NCBI RefSeq assembly: GCF_002095475.1 | Contig: NZ_MLFR01000001.1 | Location: 186,001-250,000, forward strand | Source: Pantoea rwandensis | GTDB taxonomy: Bacteria; Pseudomonadota; Gammaproteobacteria; Enterobacterales; Enterobacteriaceae | Reading direction: 5' to 3' | DNA length: 64,000 nucleotides | In this document: positions 48,829 through 58,303 of the stretch, one piece after another | Position numbering within the stretch: the first letter of the stretch is position 1 | Layout: every line of letters begins with the position of its first letter | Notes under the pieces: model-generated | What the model was told of the DNA's origin: nothing | Seen by the model: only the letters and a program-made list of their open reading frames with translations | Database searches by the model: none | Made by a program: the position numbers and the translations under genes

Positions 48829-50130
48829 ATGAATGCAAATAACTTAAACAGTGCAGATCCACAGCTGTTTGCGGCAGTCGTAGGCGAGTTGGTCAGGCAG
48901 GAAACTCACATTGAACTTATCGCCTCTGAGAACTACGCCAGTAATCAAGTGATGTCATTACAGGGCAGCCAGCTGACGAACAAATATGCAGAAGGCTATC
49001 CGGGCAAACGTTATTACGGCGGGTGCGAACATGTGGATACCATTGAACGGTTAGCCATTGAACGTGCCTGCATGTTGTTCGGTGCCGATTATGCCAACGT
49101 TCAACCGCACTCTGGTGCGCAAGCTAACGCAGCCGTGTTTATGGCGTTGATTAAACCCGGTGACACAATATTGGGTATGAGTCTTGCGCACGGCGGCCAT
49201 TTAACTCACGGCGCCGCGCCAAATGTCTCCGGCAAGCACTATAACGCGGTGCAGTATGGATTAGATCCGGAAACCGGCGAAATCGATTATCAGGCAGTTG
49301 AACGGCTGGCCAAAGAGCATCAGCCCAAGCTAATTGTCGCGGGTTTCTCTGCCTATTCACGCATCGTTGACTGGAAACGCTTCCGCGAAATCGCTGATAG
49401 CGTAGGTGCCTGGCTGATGGTGGATATGGCACACGTCGCCGGTCTGGTTGCCGCACGTTGCTATCCGAGCCCATTACCCCATGCTCACGTGGTCACTACG
49501 ACGACCCATAAAACCCTGCGCGGTCCGCGTGGTGGGTTGATTCTCTCTGCTCTGGGTGACGAAGCGCTGTACAAAAAACTCAATTCAGCCGTTTTTCCTG
49601 GTCAACAGGGCGGTCCACTAATGCACGTGATTGCGGCTAAAGCCATGGCATTCCGGGAGGCGATGGAACAGGACTTTATCCACTATCAAGCCAAAGTGAT
49701 CGATAACGCGAAAACCATGGCGAAAGTGTTCATCAAGCGTGGCTATGACGTGGTTTCTGGCGGCACTGATAATCATCTTTTCCTGGTTTCGCTGATTCAT
49801 CAGGACATTACCGGTAAAGAGGCTGATGCGGCACTCGGCCGTGCGCATATCACCGTGAATAAAAACTCCGTTCCTAACGATCCGCAAAGCCCGTTTGTCA
49901 CTTCTGGATTGCGCATTGGCACGCCTGCGGTGACTACCCGTGGTTTTGGTGAGAAAGAGTGCGAAACCCTGGCCGGCTGGATTTGCGACATCCTCGATGT
50001 GCTGGCGGTAAAACAGAACAGCGACAACATCGAAGCCTGGGTGCGCTTCAACGTTTCTGAGCTGTGCGCCAAGCATCCGGTGTACGGCGAGCATCCCCAG
50101 CAGGTCATCGCCAAAAAAGCCATTGCCTGA
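48829..50130 (+). CDS. glyA: Serine hydroxymethyltransferase (catabolic paralogue)
   Basis: 433 residues, longer than the 417 of housekeeping E. coli GlyA. The PLP lysine lies in [27 protein letters not shown], the [15 protein letters not shown] motif and the [11 protein letters not shown] stretch are all in place. It converts glycine and 5,10-methylene-THF to serine and THF. Sarcosine oxidase produces exactly these two substrates, so this copy completes sarcosine-to-serine conversion. The same order (glyA-soxBDAG-purU) is known from Pseudomonas. A second, housekeeping glyA is expected elsewhere. Confidence 0.94.
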   Translation: MNANNLNSADPQLFAAVVGELVRQETHIELIASENYASNQVMSLQGSQLTNKYAEGYPGKRYYGGCEHVDTIERLAIERACMLFGADYANVQPHSGAQANAAVFMALIKPGDTILGMSLAHGGHLTHGAAPNVSGKHYNAVQYGLDPETGEIDYQAVERLAKEHQPKLIVAGFSAYSRIVDWKRFREIADSVGAWLMVDMAHVAGLVAARCYPSPLPHAHVVTTTTHKTLRGPRGGLILSALGDEALYKKLNSAVFPGQQGGPLMHVIAAKAMAFREAMEQDFIHYQAKVIDNAKTMAKVFIKRGYDVVSGGTDNHLFLVSLIHQDITGKEADAALGRAHITVNKNSVPNDPQSPFVTSGLRIGTPAVTTRGFGEKECETLAGWICDILDVLAVKQNSDNIEAWVRFNVSELCAKHPVYGEHPQQVIAKKAIA

Positions 50131-50171
50131 CATTTTTTCCCGGTGCGAACCGGGAGTTTAAGGAGACGAGT

Positions 50172-51422
50172 ATGCAACGTTTTTCCGGCTTCGGGCTTAT
50201 CAGCCACGGACTGAGTTATCACGAGAATTGGCAGCGCATGTGGCGTAACCCTACGCCGAAGAAGTCTTATGACGTCATTATTATCGGCGGCGGCGGACAC
50301 GGTTTAGGCACGGCATATTACCTGGCGAAAGAGTTTGGTATTCGCAATGTGGCCGTGATTGAAAAAGGCTGGCTGGGTGGCGGCAATACCGCACGTAACA
50401 CCACCATTGTGCGATCTAACTACCTGTGGGATGAAGCGGCAGCCTTGTTTGAACACTCAATGAAGTTGTGGGAAGGGCTCACGCAAGACCTCAATTACAA
50501 CGTGATGTTCTCACAGCGCGGCGTACTGAATTTGGGTCATACCTTACAGGACATGCGCGACATTCAGCGCCGTGTCAACGCCAACCGCCTGAACGGTATT
50601 GATGGCGAGGTGCTGGATGCGCGCGGCGTTCAGGACTTGGAACCGCTGCTCGACTGCTCATCTCGCGCCCGTTTCCCCATCATGGGCGCCTCATGGCAGC
50701 CACGCGGTGGCGTAGCCCGTCATGATGCCGTGGCGTGGGGCTTTGCACGCGGTGCCGACGCCCATGGCGTGGATATCCTGCAACAGACCGAAGTCACCGG
50801 GCTGATGATCCGCGATGGACAAATCTACGGGGTACACACCAACCGTGGCGACATCGAAGCAAAAACCGTGGGCTGCGTGGTGGCGGGTAACTCTGGCACG
50901 CTGGCAAAAATGGCAGATATTCGCTTACCGCTGGAATCCCATCCCTTACAAGCGCTGGTCTCCGAACCCCTCAAACCGGTGGTGAATACGGTGGTGATGT
51001 CTAACCATGTGCACGGTTACATCAGCCAGTCCGACAAAGGCGACTTGGTGATCGGTGCTGGCATCGATGGTTACACCGGCTATGGTCAGCGTGGTAGCTA
51101 TCCCGTTATCGAACATACCCTCCAGGCGATTGTTGAAATGTTCCCGGCTTTCTCACGAGTGCGGATGAACCGTCAGTGGGGCGGTATCGTTGACACCACG
51201 CCGGATGCCAGCCCGATCATCTCGAAAACCAAGGTTAACGGTCTCTATTTCAACTGCGGTTGGGGCACGGGCGGCTTCAAAGCCACACCGGGTTCAGCGC
51301 ACGTGTTTGCCGCCAGCCTGGCGAAGCGCGAGATGCACCCATTGGCCGCTCCGTTCTCGATTGATCGATTCCACACAGGCGCACTGGTTGATGAACACGG
51401 CGCTGCGGCGGTCGCGCACTGA
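50172..51422 (+). CDS. soxB: Sarcosine oxidase subunit beta
   Basis: A 416-residue FAD amino-acid oxidase of the DAO fold. The dinucleotide motif is [18 protein letters not shown] (about 35-52). [15 protein letters not shown] includes His184, by position the probable site of covalent FMN in heterotetrameric sarcosine oxidase. The ATG at 50172 follows AGGAGACGAG and gives the usual length; the frame is open to 50064 within glyA. It oxidises sarcosine, passing electrons to O2. Confidence 0.93.
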   Translation: MQRFSGFGLISHGLSYHENWQRMWRNPTPKKSYDVIIIGGGGHGLGTAYYLAKEFGIRNVAVIEKGWLGGGNTARNTTIVRSNYLWDEAAALFEHSMKLWEGLTQDLNYNVMFSQRGVLNLGHTLQDMRDIQRRVNANRLNGIDGEVLDARGVQDLEPLLDCSSRARFPIMGASWQPRGGVARHDAVAWGFARGADAHGVDILQQTEVTGLMIRDGQIYGVHTNRGDIEAKTVGCVVAGNSGTLAKMADIRLPLESHPLQALVSEPLKPVVNTVVMSNHVHGYISQSDKGDLVIGAGIDGYTGYGQRGSYPVIEHTLQAIVEMFPAFSRVRMNRQWGGIVDTTPDASPIISKTKVNGLYFNCGWGTGGFKATPGSAHVFAASLAKREMHPLAAPFSIDRFHTGALVDEHGAAAVAH

Positions 51423-51444
51423 TTTCCGTTCGGGAGAATACGAC

Positions 51445-51804
51445 ATGTTTCATATTTATTGTCCGTGGTGCCAAGAGCATCGTGAAGAAGAAGAGTTCCA
51501 TGCCAAAGGTCCAGCGCATTTGGCGCGGCCAAAGAACCCGGAAAACTGCAGTGATGAAGAGTGGGGCGACTACCTGTTCTTCCGCGATAACCCGCGTGGT
51601 GTGCACCACGAGCTGTGGGTACACGTCGTTGGCTGCCGCAAGTTCTTCAACATCACGCGAAACACGGTGACCTATGAAATTCTGGAAACCTACAAAATTG
51701 GCGAGCAACCGGCGAAGCGCGCGCAAGCCGATGTGGTGTCGTTGCCTCTGCGCCAGGATGCCGCAAATGAGAGTGTGAAAATCAAACTTGGAGGCGCGTC
51801 ATGA
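51445..51804 (+). CDS. soxD: Sarcosine oxidase subunit delta
   Basis: 119 residues. Cys6 and Cys9 (CPWC) with His60 and Cys64 (LWVHVVGC) match the zinc site of the delta subunit. The ATG at 51445 follows GGGAG, 22 bp after soxB; the four-base ATGA overlap with soxA is typical of this operon. It stabilises the alpha-beta interface of the complex. Confidence 0.92.
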   Translation: MFHIYCPWCQEHREEEEFHAKGPAHLARPKNPENCSDEEWGDYLFFRDNPRGVHHELWVHVVGCRKFFNITRNTVTYEILETYKIGEQPAKRAQADVVSLPLRQDAANESVKIKLGGAS

Positions 51805-54800
51805 GTCAGGTTAATCGTCTCACCAGCGGCGGCCGCATCGATCGCACGCGCAAAATCAACTTCACGTTTAACGGCAAAACACTGGAAGGTTTCGCAGGCG
51901 ATACGCTGGCTTCCGCATTGATTGCTAACGGCATTGATGTGGTGAACCGCAGCTTCAAGTATTCCCGTCCGCGCGGCATTGTGGCTGCAGGCGCGGAAGA
52001 GCCGAATGCTGTGGTACAACTTGGCGGCGCGGAACAAGAGCAGATCCCGAATGTGCGTGCGACCCAGCAAGCGCTCTATCAGGGACTGGTCGCCGCCAGC
52101 ACTAACGGTTGGCCGAATGTCGACCGCGATTTAATGGGCGTTGTAGGGAAAATCGGTGGCCGTTTTATGCCACCAGGTTTTTACTACAAAACCTTTAAGC
52201 AACCGGCATCAATGTGGAAAACCTACGAAAAATACATTCGTAAAGGTGCCGGTTTAGGCCGCAGCCCAACCGTGGCCGATCCGGATATATACGACCATTT
52301 CAATCAACACTGCGATGTGCTGGTGATTGGCGCGGGCGCCGCAGGCTTGGCCGCAGCGTTAACGGCAGGTCGCAGTGGCGTCAGCGTGATAGTGGTGGAT
52401 GAGCAAGAAGAGATGGGCGGTAGCCTGCTAGACAGCCGCGAAATCATCGATGAAAAAGCGGGGGTGCTGTGGGTGAATAAAGTGCTCAGTGAGCTGCAAA
52501 CCCTGCCGAACGTGCAGCTGTTGGCCAAAACCACCGCCAATGGCTATCACGACCATAACTTCATCACGCTGATTGAACGCCGTACCGACCACCTCTCAAT
52601 TACCGCTGCGCAGAAAAACGGGCATAAGCAGGCGCGTCAGCGTATGCATCGCGTGCGTGCTGGCCGGGTGGTGTTAGCAACGGGCGCGCATGAGCGTCCG
52701 TTGGTCTACAGCGGCAACGATATTCCAGGTAATTATCTCGCCAGCGCCGTCTCAACCTATATCCATCGTTACGGCGTGGTACCGGGTAACAAACTGGTGG
52801 TGTCTACCAGCAACGATGACGGCTATCGTGCCGCGCTTGACTGGCTGGAAAATGGGCGCGAAGTGGTGGCGATTGCTGATGCACGCTCTGCGCCAGAAGG
52901 TGAGTTGGTTAAGCAAGCAAAACTCAAAGGGATCCGCGTTATCACCGGTAGCGCAGTCATTGAAGTGCAGGGCAGTACGCGTGTACGTAGCGTCGATATC
53001 GCACGCATCAATGTGGAAAACTTTACGGTAGTGGGCAGCGCCAGTCGCTTTGCCTGCGATACCGTAGCCAGCTCCGGCGGCTTCAGCCCAGTTCTCCATC
53101 TTTCATCACACTGTGGCGGTCGCCCACAATGGCGCGACGATATTCTTGGCTTTGTACCGGCACAAGTGAAAGGAATGATAGCGGTTGGCGGCGCGCAGGG
53201 CATTTACAGTTTGCCTGAGGTGTTACGCAGTGGCTTCGAGGCTGGCAATCGCGCTGCAGTGGAAATGGGGGCTTCGTCCCAGACTCTGGCATTGCCACAA
53301 TCGCGCGCGCGGCGTGATGGTCCGGCAATAGCGTTGTATCAGGTGCCGCACCTGAAAAGCACCATGCGCGCGCCTAAGCAGTTTGTTGATTTGCAAAATG
53401 ACGTGACGTCGGCGTCAATTGAACTGGCAACGCGCGAAGGCTTTGAATCGATTGAACATATCAAACGTTACACTGTCATGGGCTTCGGCACCGATCAGGG
53501 TAAACTCGGTAACATCAACGGACTGGCGATCGCCGCACGCGTGCTGAAACGCACCATTCCAGATGTGGGTACCACGGTATTCCGACCTAACTACACGCCG
53601 GTCACTTTTGGTGCCATCACGGGGCGTCACTGCAATGAATTGTTCCAACCGGAGCGCTACACCGCGCTGCATCAGTGGCATGTTGAGCATGGCGCGATGT
53701 TTGAAGATGTTGGGCAGTGGAAACGTCCGTGGTATTTCCCGCAGCGCGTTAAAGGGCAACTGGAAACCATTCATCAGGCTGTGGTCCGTGAATGCCGAGC
53801 GGTCCGTGAAAGTGTTGGCGTGCTGGATGCCTCAACGCTGGGAAAAATCGACATTCAAGGCCCGGATGCGCGTGAGTTTCTGGAACGAGTTTACACCAAC
53901 AAATGGGCAAAACTGCCGGTAGGTCGTGTGCGCTACGGCTTGATGTGCCGTGATGATGGCATGGTATTTGACGATGGCACCACCAGCTGCCTGGGCCAGA
54001 ATCATTTCCTGATGACCACCAGCACCGGCAACGCGGCAACCGTGCTGGAGTGGCTGGAACTTTGGCATCAAACAGAATGGCCAGAGCTGCAAGTTTATTT
54101 CACCTCCGTGACCGATCACTGGGCCACCATCACGCTGACTGGACCAAAAGCCCGCGAGTTGCTGGCAGAGTTTTGCGATATCGACCTGGCTCGCGATAGC
54201 TTTAAGTTTATGGACTGGCGTGAGGGCAAGGTCGCGGATGTTCCCGCGCGCGTTTTCCGTATCTCCTTTACCGGTGAGTTAGCTTACGAAATTAACGTGC
54301 AAGCCAACTATGCGCTGCATGTCTGGCGGGTGCTGTTTGAACACGGCGCAAAATACAATCTCACACCTTATGGCACTGAAACCATGCATGTGCTGCGTGC
54401 CGAGAAGGGCTTCATTATTGGGGGCCAGGATACCGATGGCTCGATGACGCCGCATGACCTTGGCATGGAGTGGTGCGTGGGTAACGACAAACCGTTCTCG
54501 TGGATCGGTAAGCGATCCCACACTCGATCCGATGTGCTGCGCGAAGATCGTAAACAGCTGGTGGGCCTGCTGCCGAAGGATCCAAAAGTGGTGTTGGAAG
54601 AGGGGGCGCAAGTGGTACTCGATCCGCATCACGCCGTGCCCATCCCCATGTACGGCCATGTTACGTCAAGCTATTACAGCCCAACGCTCGACAGCGGTTT
54701 TGCGCTGGCGGTAGTGACGCGTGGGCACCATCGTATGGGCGAAAGCGTGTGGCTTGCCAGTTCAGATGGCAAGTTCACCGAAGCCGAAATAGTCAGCTCG

Positions 54801-54839
54801 ATCTTCGTCGATCCTAAAGGAGAGCGCCAGAATGTCTGA
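51801..54839 (+). CDS. soxA: Sarcosine oxidase subunit alpha
   Basis: 1,012 residues. Order: an N-terminal ferredoxin-like domain (about 15-100, without the iron-sulfur cysteines, as is normal here), an NAD-binding domain starting CDVLVIGAGAAGLAAAL (about 172), and a GcvT-like folate domain from about 620 to the end (YGLMCRDDGMVFDDGTTS, ELAYEINVQ). It transfers the methyl-derived carbon to THF as 5,10-methylene-THF. It overlaps soxD by four bases and soxG by eight. Confidence 0.95.
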   Translation: MSQVNRLTSGGRIDRTRKINFTFNGKTLEGFAGDTLASALIANGIDVVNRSFKYSRPRGIVAAGAEEPNAVVQLGGAEQEQIPNVRATQQALYQGLVAASTNGWPNVDRDLMGVVGKIGGRFMPPGFYYKTFKQPASMWKTYEKYIRKGAGLGRSPTVADPDIYDHFNQHCDVLVIGAGAAGLAAALTAGRSGVSVIVVDEQEEMGGSLLDSREIIDEKAGVLWVNKVLSELQTLPNVQLLAKTTANGYHDHNFITLIERRTDHLSITAAQKNGHKQARQRMHRVRAGRVVLATGAHERPLVYSGNDIPGNYLASAVSTYIHRYGVVPGNKLVVSTSNDDGYRAALDWLENGREVVAIADARSAPEGELVKQAKLKGIRVITGSAVIEVQGSTRVRSVDIARINVENFTVVGSASRFACDTVASSGGFSPVLHLSSHCGGRPQWRDDILGFVPAQVKGMIAVGGAQGIYSLPEVLRSGFEAGNRAAVEMGASSQTLALPQSRARRDGPAIALYQVPHLKSTMRAPKQFVDLQNDVTSASIELATREGFESIEHIKRYTVMGFGTDQGKLGNINGLAIAARVLKRTIPDVGTTVFRPNYTPVTFGAITGRHCNELFQPERYTALHQWHVEHGAMFEDVGQWKRPWYFPQRVKGQLETIHQAVVRECRAVRESVGVLDASTLGKIDIQGPDAREFLERVYTNKWAKLPVGRVRYGLMCRDDGMVFDDGTTSCLGQNHFLMTTSTGNAATVLEWLELWHQTEWPELQVYFTSVTDHWATITLTGPKARELLAEFCDIDLARDSFKFMDWREGKVADVPARVFRISFTGELAYEINVQANYALHVWRVLFEHGAKYNLTPYGTETMHVLRAEKGFIIGGQDTDGSMTPHDLGMEWCVGNDKPFSWIGKRSHTRSDVLREDRKQLVGLLPKDPKVVLEEGAQVVLDPHHAVPIPMYGHVTSSYYSPTLDSGFALAVVTRGHHRMGESVWLASSDGKFTEAEIVSSIFVDPKGERQNV

Positions 54840-55470
54840 GACCACAACCTGTAGTCAATTCGATGCACATCCTTCCGCTGCGGTGGCCGCCGAATCACCA
54901 CTGGTGTGGAGCTATCAGCAAACTGGCGTGCCTCCGGTGACAGGTAAACCGAACATCACCCTGCGTGAGCGGCCTTTGCTTGGCCATCTTACGCTACGTG
55001 GAGCCGCCATCGAACTTGATAAAGCACTGCGCGAGGTGCTGCAACTCTCGCTGCCAGCCCAGCCGCTCACGCTGACGCAGCAGGGCGATTACAGCGCACA
55101 GTGGTTATCTCCCGATGAGTGGCTGCTGATTGTGCCGCCAGGTGAAGAGTTTGCCGTGGAACAGCGTCTGCGTGCCGCACTGGGTGACGCACATTACGCC
55201 ATTGTTAACGTCAGCGGCGGACAAACGCTGCTCGAACTGAGTGGGAAACACGCCGCTGAACTGCTGAAAAAATCGGTGGTGTATAACGTTCATCCACACA
55301 ATTTCCCGGTGGGAAAAGGGGTGATGACCTGCTTCGCCAAAGCATCGGTGATTTTACGTCGTCCCAGTGAAGATCGTTGGGAGTTAGTGGTACGCCGTAG
55401 CTTTGCCGATTACAGCTACCGCTGGTTGCTGGATGCCGGGGCTGAGTATGACATTGACGTGCTGAGCTGA
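54832..55470 (+). CDS. soxG: Sarcosine oxidase subunit gamma
   Basis: 212 residues related to the C-terminal part of the T-protein fold (WLSPDEWLLIVPPGEE, then NVSGGQTLLELSGKHAAELL). It is the fourth subunit of the heterotetramer. Its start overlaps the soxA stop, with GGAGAG upstream. The first 30 or so residues are Ser/Ala/Pro-rich and variable in the family. Confidence 0.92.
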   Translation: MSETTTCSQFDAHPSAAVAAESPLVWSYQQTGVPPVTGKPNITLRERPLLGHLTLRGAAIELDKALREVLQLSLPAQPLTLTQQGDYSAQWLSPDEWLLIVPPGEEFAVEQRLRAALGDAHYAIVNVSGGQTLLELSGKHAAELLKKSVVYNVHPHNFPVGKGVMTCFAKASVILRRPSEDRWELVVRRSFADYSYRWLLDAGAEYDIDVLS

Positions 55471-55572
55471 AGTTTATTCCAGGTGCGCTTCAATGCGCAC
55501 CCTTTGAAAATCGTCGTAGGGTTGCTCTTCATTCATGGCGACCGCTTATTCAGATATCTCGAGGGTTTTACC

Positions 55573-56439
55573 ATGAGTCGTCATCACGCAAACTGGATTT
55601 TAACCGCACAGTGCCCAAGCAAGTTGGGCAGTGTTGATGTGGTCACGCGTTTTCTCAAAGAGCAGCGCTGCTACATCAATGAACAGCACAGCTTTGATGA
55701 CAAGTGTGCCAAGCGTTTCTTTATCCGCACGGTGTTTGAGCCGCAGACGGAAAACTTTGATCCGGTCGCCTTTCGCGATGAATTTAGCCTGCGTGCCGCC
55801 GATTTCGCCATGTCCTATGAGCTGACGGAACCGGATTATAAAGTGCCGGTGGTGATTATGGTGTCGAAAACCGACCATTGCCTGAATGACCTGCTCTATC
55901 GTCATCGCGCGGGAAAACTGGCGATCGACATTAAAGCGGTGATTTCCAACCACCCGTTGCTGGAGCCCATCGTCGCCTGGCACGGTTTGCCCTATCACTA
56001 TTTCCCGGTGACCGCTGCGACACGTGAAGAGCAGGAGCGGAAGATCTGGCAGGTGGTGCAGGAAACTGGCGCTGAACTGGTGGTGCTGGCACGTTACATG
56101 CAGGTCATGTCGGCTGAGATGTGCCAAAAGCTGGCAGGCCGAGCCATCAATATTCATCACTCATTACTGCCAGGTTTTAAAGGTGCCAAACCCTATCACC
56201 AGGCCTATGACAAAGGGGTAAAACTGGTTGGCGCCACTGCGCACTTCATCAATGAAGATCTCGACGAAGGGCCAATTATCAGCCAGAAAGTCGAAGTGGT
56301 GAGCCATTCGGATTACGCTGATGATCTGGTGGACAAAGGGCGTGATATTGAACGCTTAACCCTGGCACATGCGGTGTCTTGCTACGCTGAGCGCCGGGTG
56401 TTTCTGTATGAAAACCGCACTGTGGTATTTTCGCGGTAA
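55573..56439 (+). CDS. purU: Formyltetrahydrofolate deformylase (catabolic paralogue)
   Basis: 288 residues. An ACT domain covers about 5-85; the formyl-hydrolase domain follows, with catalytic Asn and His in AINIHHSLLPGFKGAKPYHQA and Asp in NEDLDEGPIISQ. It hydrolyses 10-formyl-THF to formate and THF, draining the one-carbon units made by sarcosine oxidation. The ATG at 55573 (GAGGG upstream) gives the usual length; the frame is open to 55483. Lies 102 bp after soxG. Confidence 0.93.
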   Translation: MSRHHANWILTAQCPSKLGSVDVVTRFLKEQRCYINEQHSFDDKCAKRFFIRTVFEPQTENFDPVAFRDEFSLRAADFAMSYELTEPDYKVPVVIMVSKTDHCLNDLLYRHRAGKLAIDIKAVISNHPLLEPIVAWHGLPYHYFPVTAATREEQERKIWQVVQETGAELVVLARYMQVMSAEMCQKLAGRAINIHHSLLPGFKGAKPYHQAYDKGVKLVGATAHFINEDLDEGPIISQKVEVVSHSDYADDLVDKGRDIERLTLAHAVSCYAERRVFLYENRTVVFSR

Positions 56440-56451
56440 GGTGCGGTGCAA

Positions 56452-57480
56452 ATGGATAATTATCCCACTCCCATGAATGATCAGGACGCACCACTGCGTC
56501 CTGATATCCGCATTGGGTTGGTGTTGATCAATCACTTTACGCTCAACTGCGTGTCCGAGTTGATTGAACCCATCCGCTTCGCAGCCGACATTTCCTTTCT
56601 CAGCCGACAGATTTTTTGTCAGTGGGAATGGATGAGCTGCGATAACCAACCCGTTACCTCCAGCTGCGGTTTGCACATTGTGCCAACCGCTGAATTCAAT
56701 CTGCATAGCAACTGGGATTACGTGGTGTTTGCCGGCGGTTTATTAGATCAAACTCGTGATGTGCCAGCTTGGTTACTGGAGGCAATGCGTGATTTACACG
56801 CCAGGCGCGTCCCTATCATCACCTTATGCAGTGCGACCTTTATGGCAGCACAAGCGGGCTTGTTGGAGGGCAAGAAATGCGCGATTCATTTCACCACCCG
56901 TGATGAATTTCGTGAGCGCTTTCCGAATGTGTCACCCGTTATCGATCAAACCTATATTAGCGATGGCGGGGTGATCTCCAGCCCGGTAGGGACGGCACGT
57001 GATTTGGCGATGGATATCATCCTGCAGCACTGCGGCGAGCTGCGCGCTAAAAAAGTGCAAAAGTATTTGCTGATGGATGAGGGTAAGCGAGGGCAAACGC
57101 GGTCGCGGGTTGCTCATCCGCTAAAAACCTATGATGATGAGTTGGTCCAGCGCACTATTGCCTACATGCAACAGCATTTGGCCTCACCAGAACCGCTGCA
57201 AACCCTGACTACGGCGATGCAGATTAATCTCCGCCAGCTCAATCAAGCTTTCCTACACAGCACGGGAGATACGGCTGCGGTCCATTGGCGAAAGATGCGT
57301 CTCGAACATGCGCGCAAATTAATGATCGCCAGCAACGTCAGCATCAATAATGTGGCTAAGTCCTGTGGGTTTTCTGATGCTTCACACCTTATTACTTGGT
57401 TTCGCAAACAATATGGCGAAACACCCAGCGATTATCGTAAACGTCGCCGTGATGTTGAAAGACTGATTGCGCCTAATTAA
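56452..57480 (+). CDS. Second DJ-1/PfpI-AraC regulator (GATR type) flanking the sox cluster
   Basis: 342 residues. DJ-1-like domain about 20-190 with ITLCSATFMAAQAGLL (Cys in place), and an AraC domain about 225-330 (LQTLTTAMQINLRQLNQAFLHSTG, VAKSCGFSDASHLITWFRKQYG). It starts 12 bp after purU and probably belongs to the transcript. The first HTH recognition helix differs from that of the upstream regulator, so the two should bind different DNA. A GTG at 56446 is an alternative start. Candidate roles are betaine, carnitine or dimethylglycine sensing. Confidence 0.8.
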   Translation: MDNYPTPMNDQDAPLRPDIRIGLVLINHFTLNCVSELIEPIRFAADISFLSRQIFCQWEWMSCDNQPVTSSCGLHIVPTAEFNLHSNWDYVVFAGGLLDQTRDVPAWLLEAMRDLHARRVPIITLCSATFMAAQAGLLEGKKCAIHFTTRDEFRERFPNVSPVIDQTYISDGGVISSPVGTARDLAMDIILQHCGELRAKKVQKYLLMDEGKRGQTRSRVAHPLKTYDDELVQRTIAYMQQHLASPEPLQTLTTAMQINLRQLNQAFLHSTGDTAAVHWRKMRLEHARKLMIASNVSINNVAKSCGFSDASHLITWFRKQYGETPSDYRKRRRDVERLIAPN

Positions 57481-57830
57481 ATAAATCCACGACTTCACCT
57501 CTTGTTAATTCAGAAGGTGGTTTTGATTTTTTCATTACCCTATCTCATTTTTATTGTTCTCATTTAAATAATTATACCCCACGAAACTTGTTGAAGTGGA
57601 AGTGTTTTATCAATCAATAATGGGGCCATTTCACAAAAATAAGAAAAGGATATGAATGAATTGTTAATTGCACAATTCGTTGATATTTATGAAGAATTCA
57701 TAATGTTCCTGCTTAAATATTATAGATTACTGCCTTTTTGTATTATTCCGCCTTTAGCTGAATGTTGACCAAATGTTAGATGCGGTGCAATTATTAGGTT
57801 ACGGATTCACGGATATACTGTGAGGCTTAA
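57481..57830. other. 350-bp A+T-rich intergenic region
   Basis: Apart from the terminator at its left end, it is long A+T-rich DNA with no motif I can name. It should hold the promoter of the 80-residue gene. Confidence 0.5.
57496..57533 (+). terminator. Probable terminator of the sox/regulator transcript
   Basis: CACCT and AGGTG pair around a 14-base interior that can add a few pairs, followed by GGTTTTGATTTTTTC. The stem is short, but the T-rich exit is good. Confidence 0.5.
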
Positions 57831-58073
57831 ATGAAAGGGTCAACCTGTAGTCTGATAGCACGCACGGCACTTCCCCACAAGGCTTATGGCAGACATCGTG
57901 TCAGCGGCGAGGGGGATAACATAGATGTGGTATTCTGTGCAGTGAGTAACGGTATTGTCGATGCATCATATATCAAGCCGGGTAAAACAATCGTTCGCAT
58001 CTTTAAAATGTGTTGGGAATTTATTAGCGCACCCAATACACGTAATCAGCAAAAACGTAAATTTCATTATTAA
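57831..58073 (+). CDS. Possible small protein of unknown function (80 residues)
   Basis: GTGAGG lies five bases before the ATG and an intrinsic-type hairpin follows the stop directly, so the frame has its own ends. The product is basic (C-terminus NTRNQQKRKFHY), with three cysteines and no signal peptide or clear membrane helix. I do not recognise it. Codon use is unremarkable, and short frames can arise by chance, so the call is tentative. Confidence 0.4.
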   Translation: MKGSTCSLIARTALPHKAYGRHRVSGEGDNIDVVFCAVSNGIVDASYIKPGKTIVRIFKMCWEFISAPNTRNQQKRKFHY

Positions 58074-58079
58074 TTCTTC

Positions 58080-58112
58080 AGAGGGCTAAACTCGCCCTCT
58101 CTGTTTTATCTG
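58080..58112 (+). terminator. Terminator after the 80-residue gene
   Basis: AGAGGGC-N7-GCCCTCT is a perfect 7-bp stem followed by CTGTTTTATC, six bases after the stop codon. Confidence 0.65.
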
Positions 58113-58303
58113 CCATCCACTTTAGTTTGTACCTTCCTAAAGTCGTCCGACGCCGGTTTCCTCCCTCTCTGCAAATAACAGCCCTTGTCAAATCTGTTGG
58201 CTGGCCTGTAACATCTCAAATAAAGATGCATATTAAATATATGTTCTCAAGATGAGATTCACCGACGAGGTTCTCGTCATGTACAGGCAATAACGGAGCT
58301 TAA

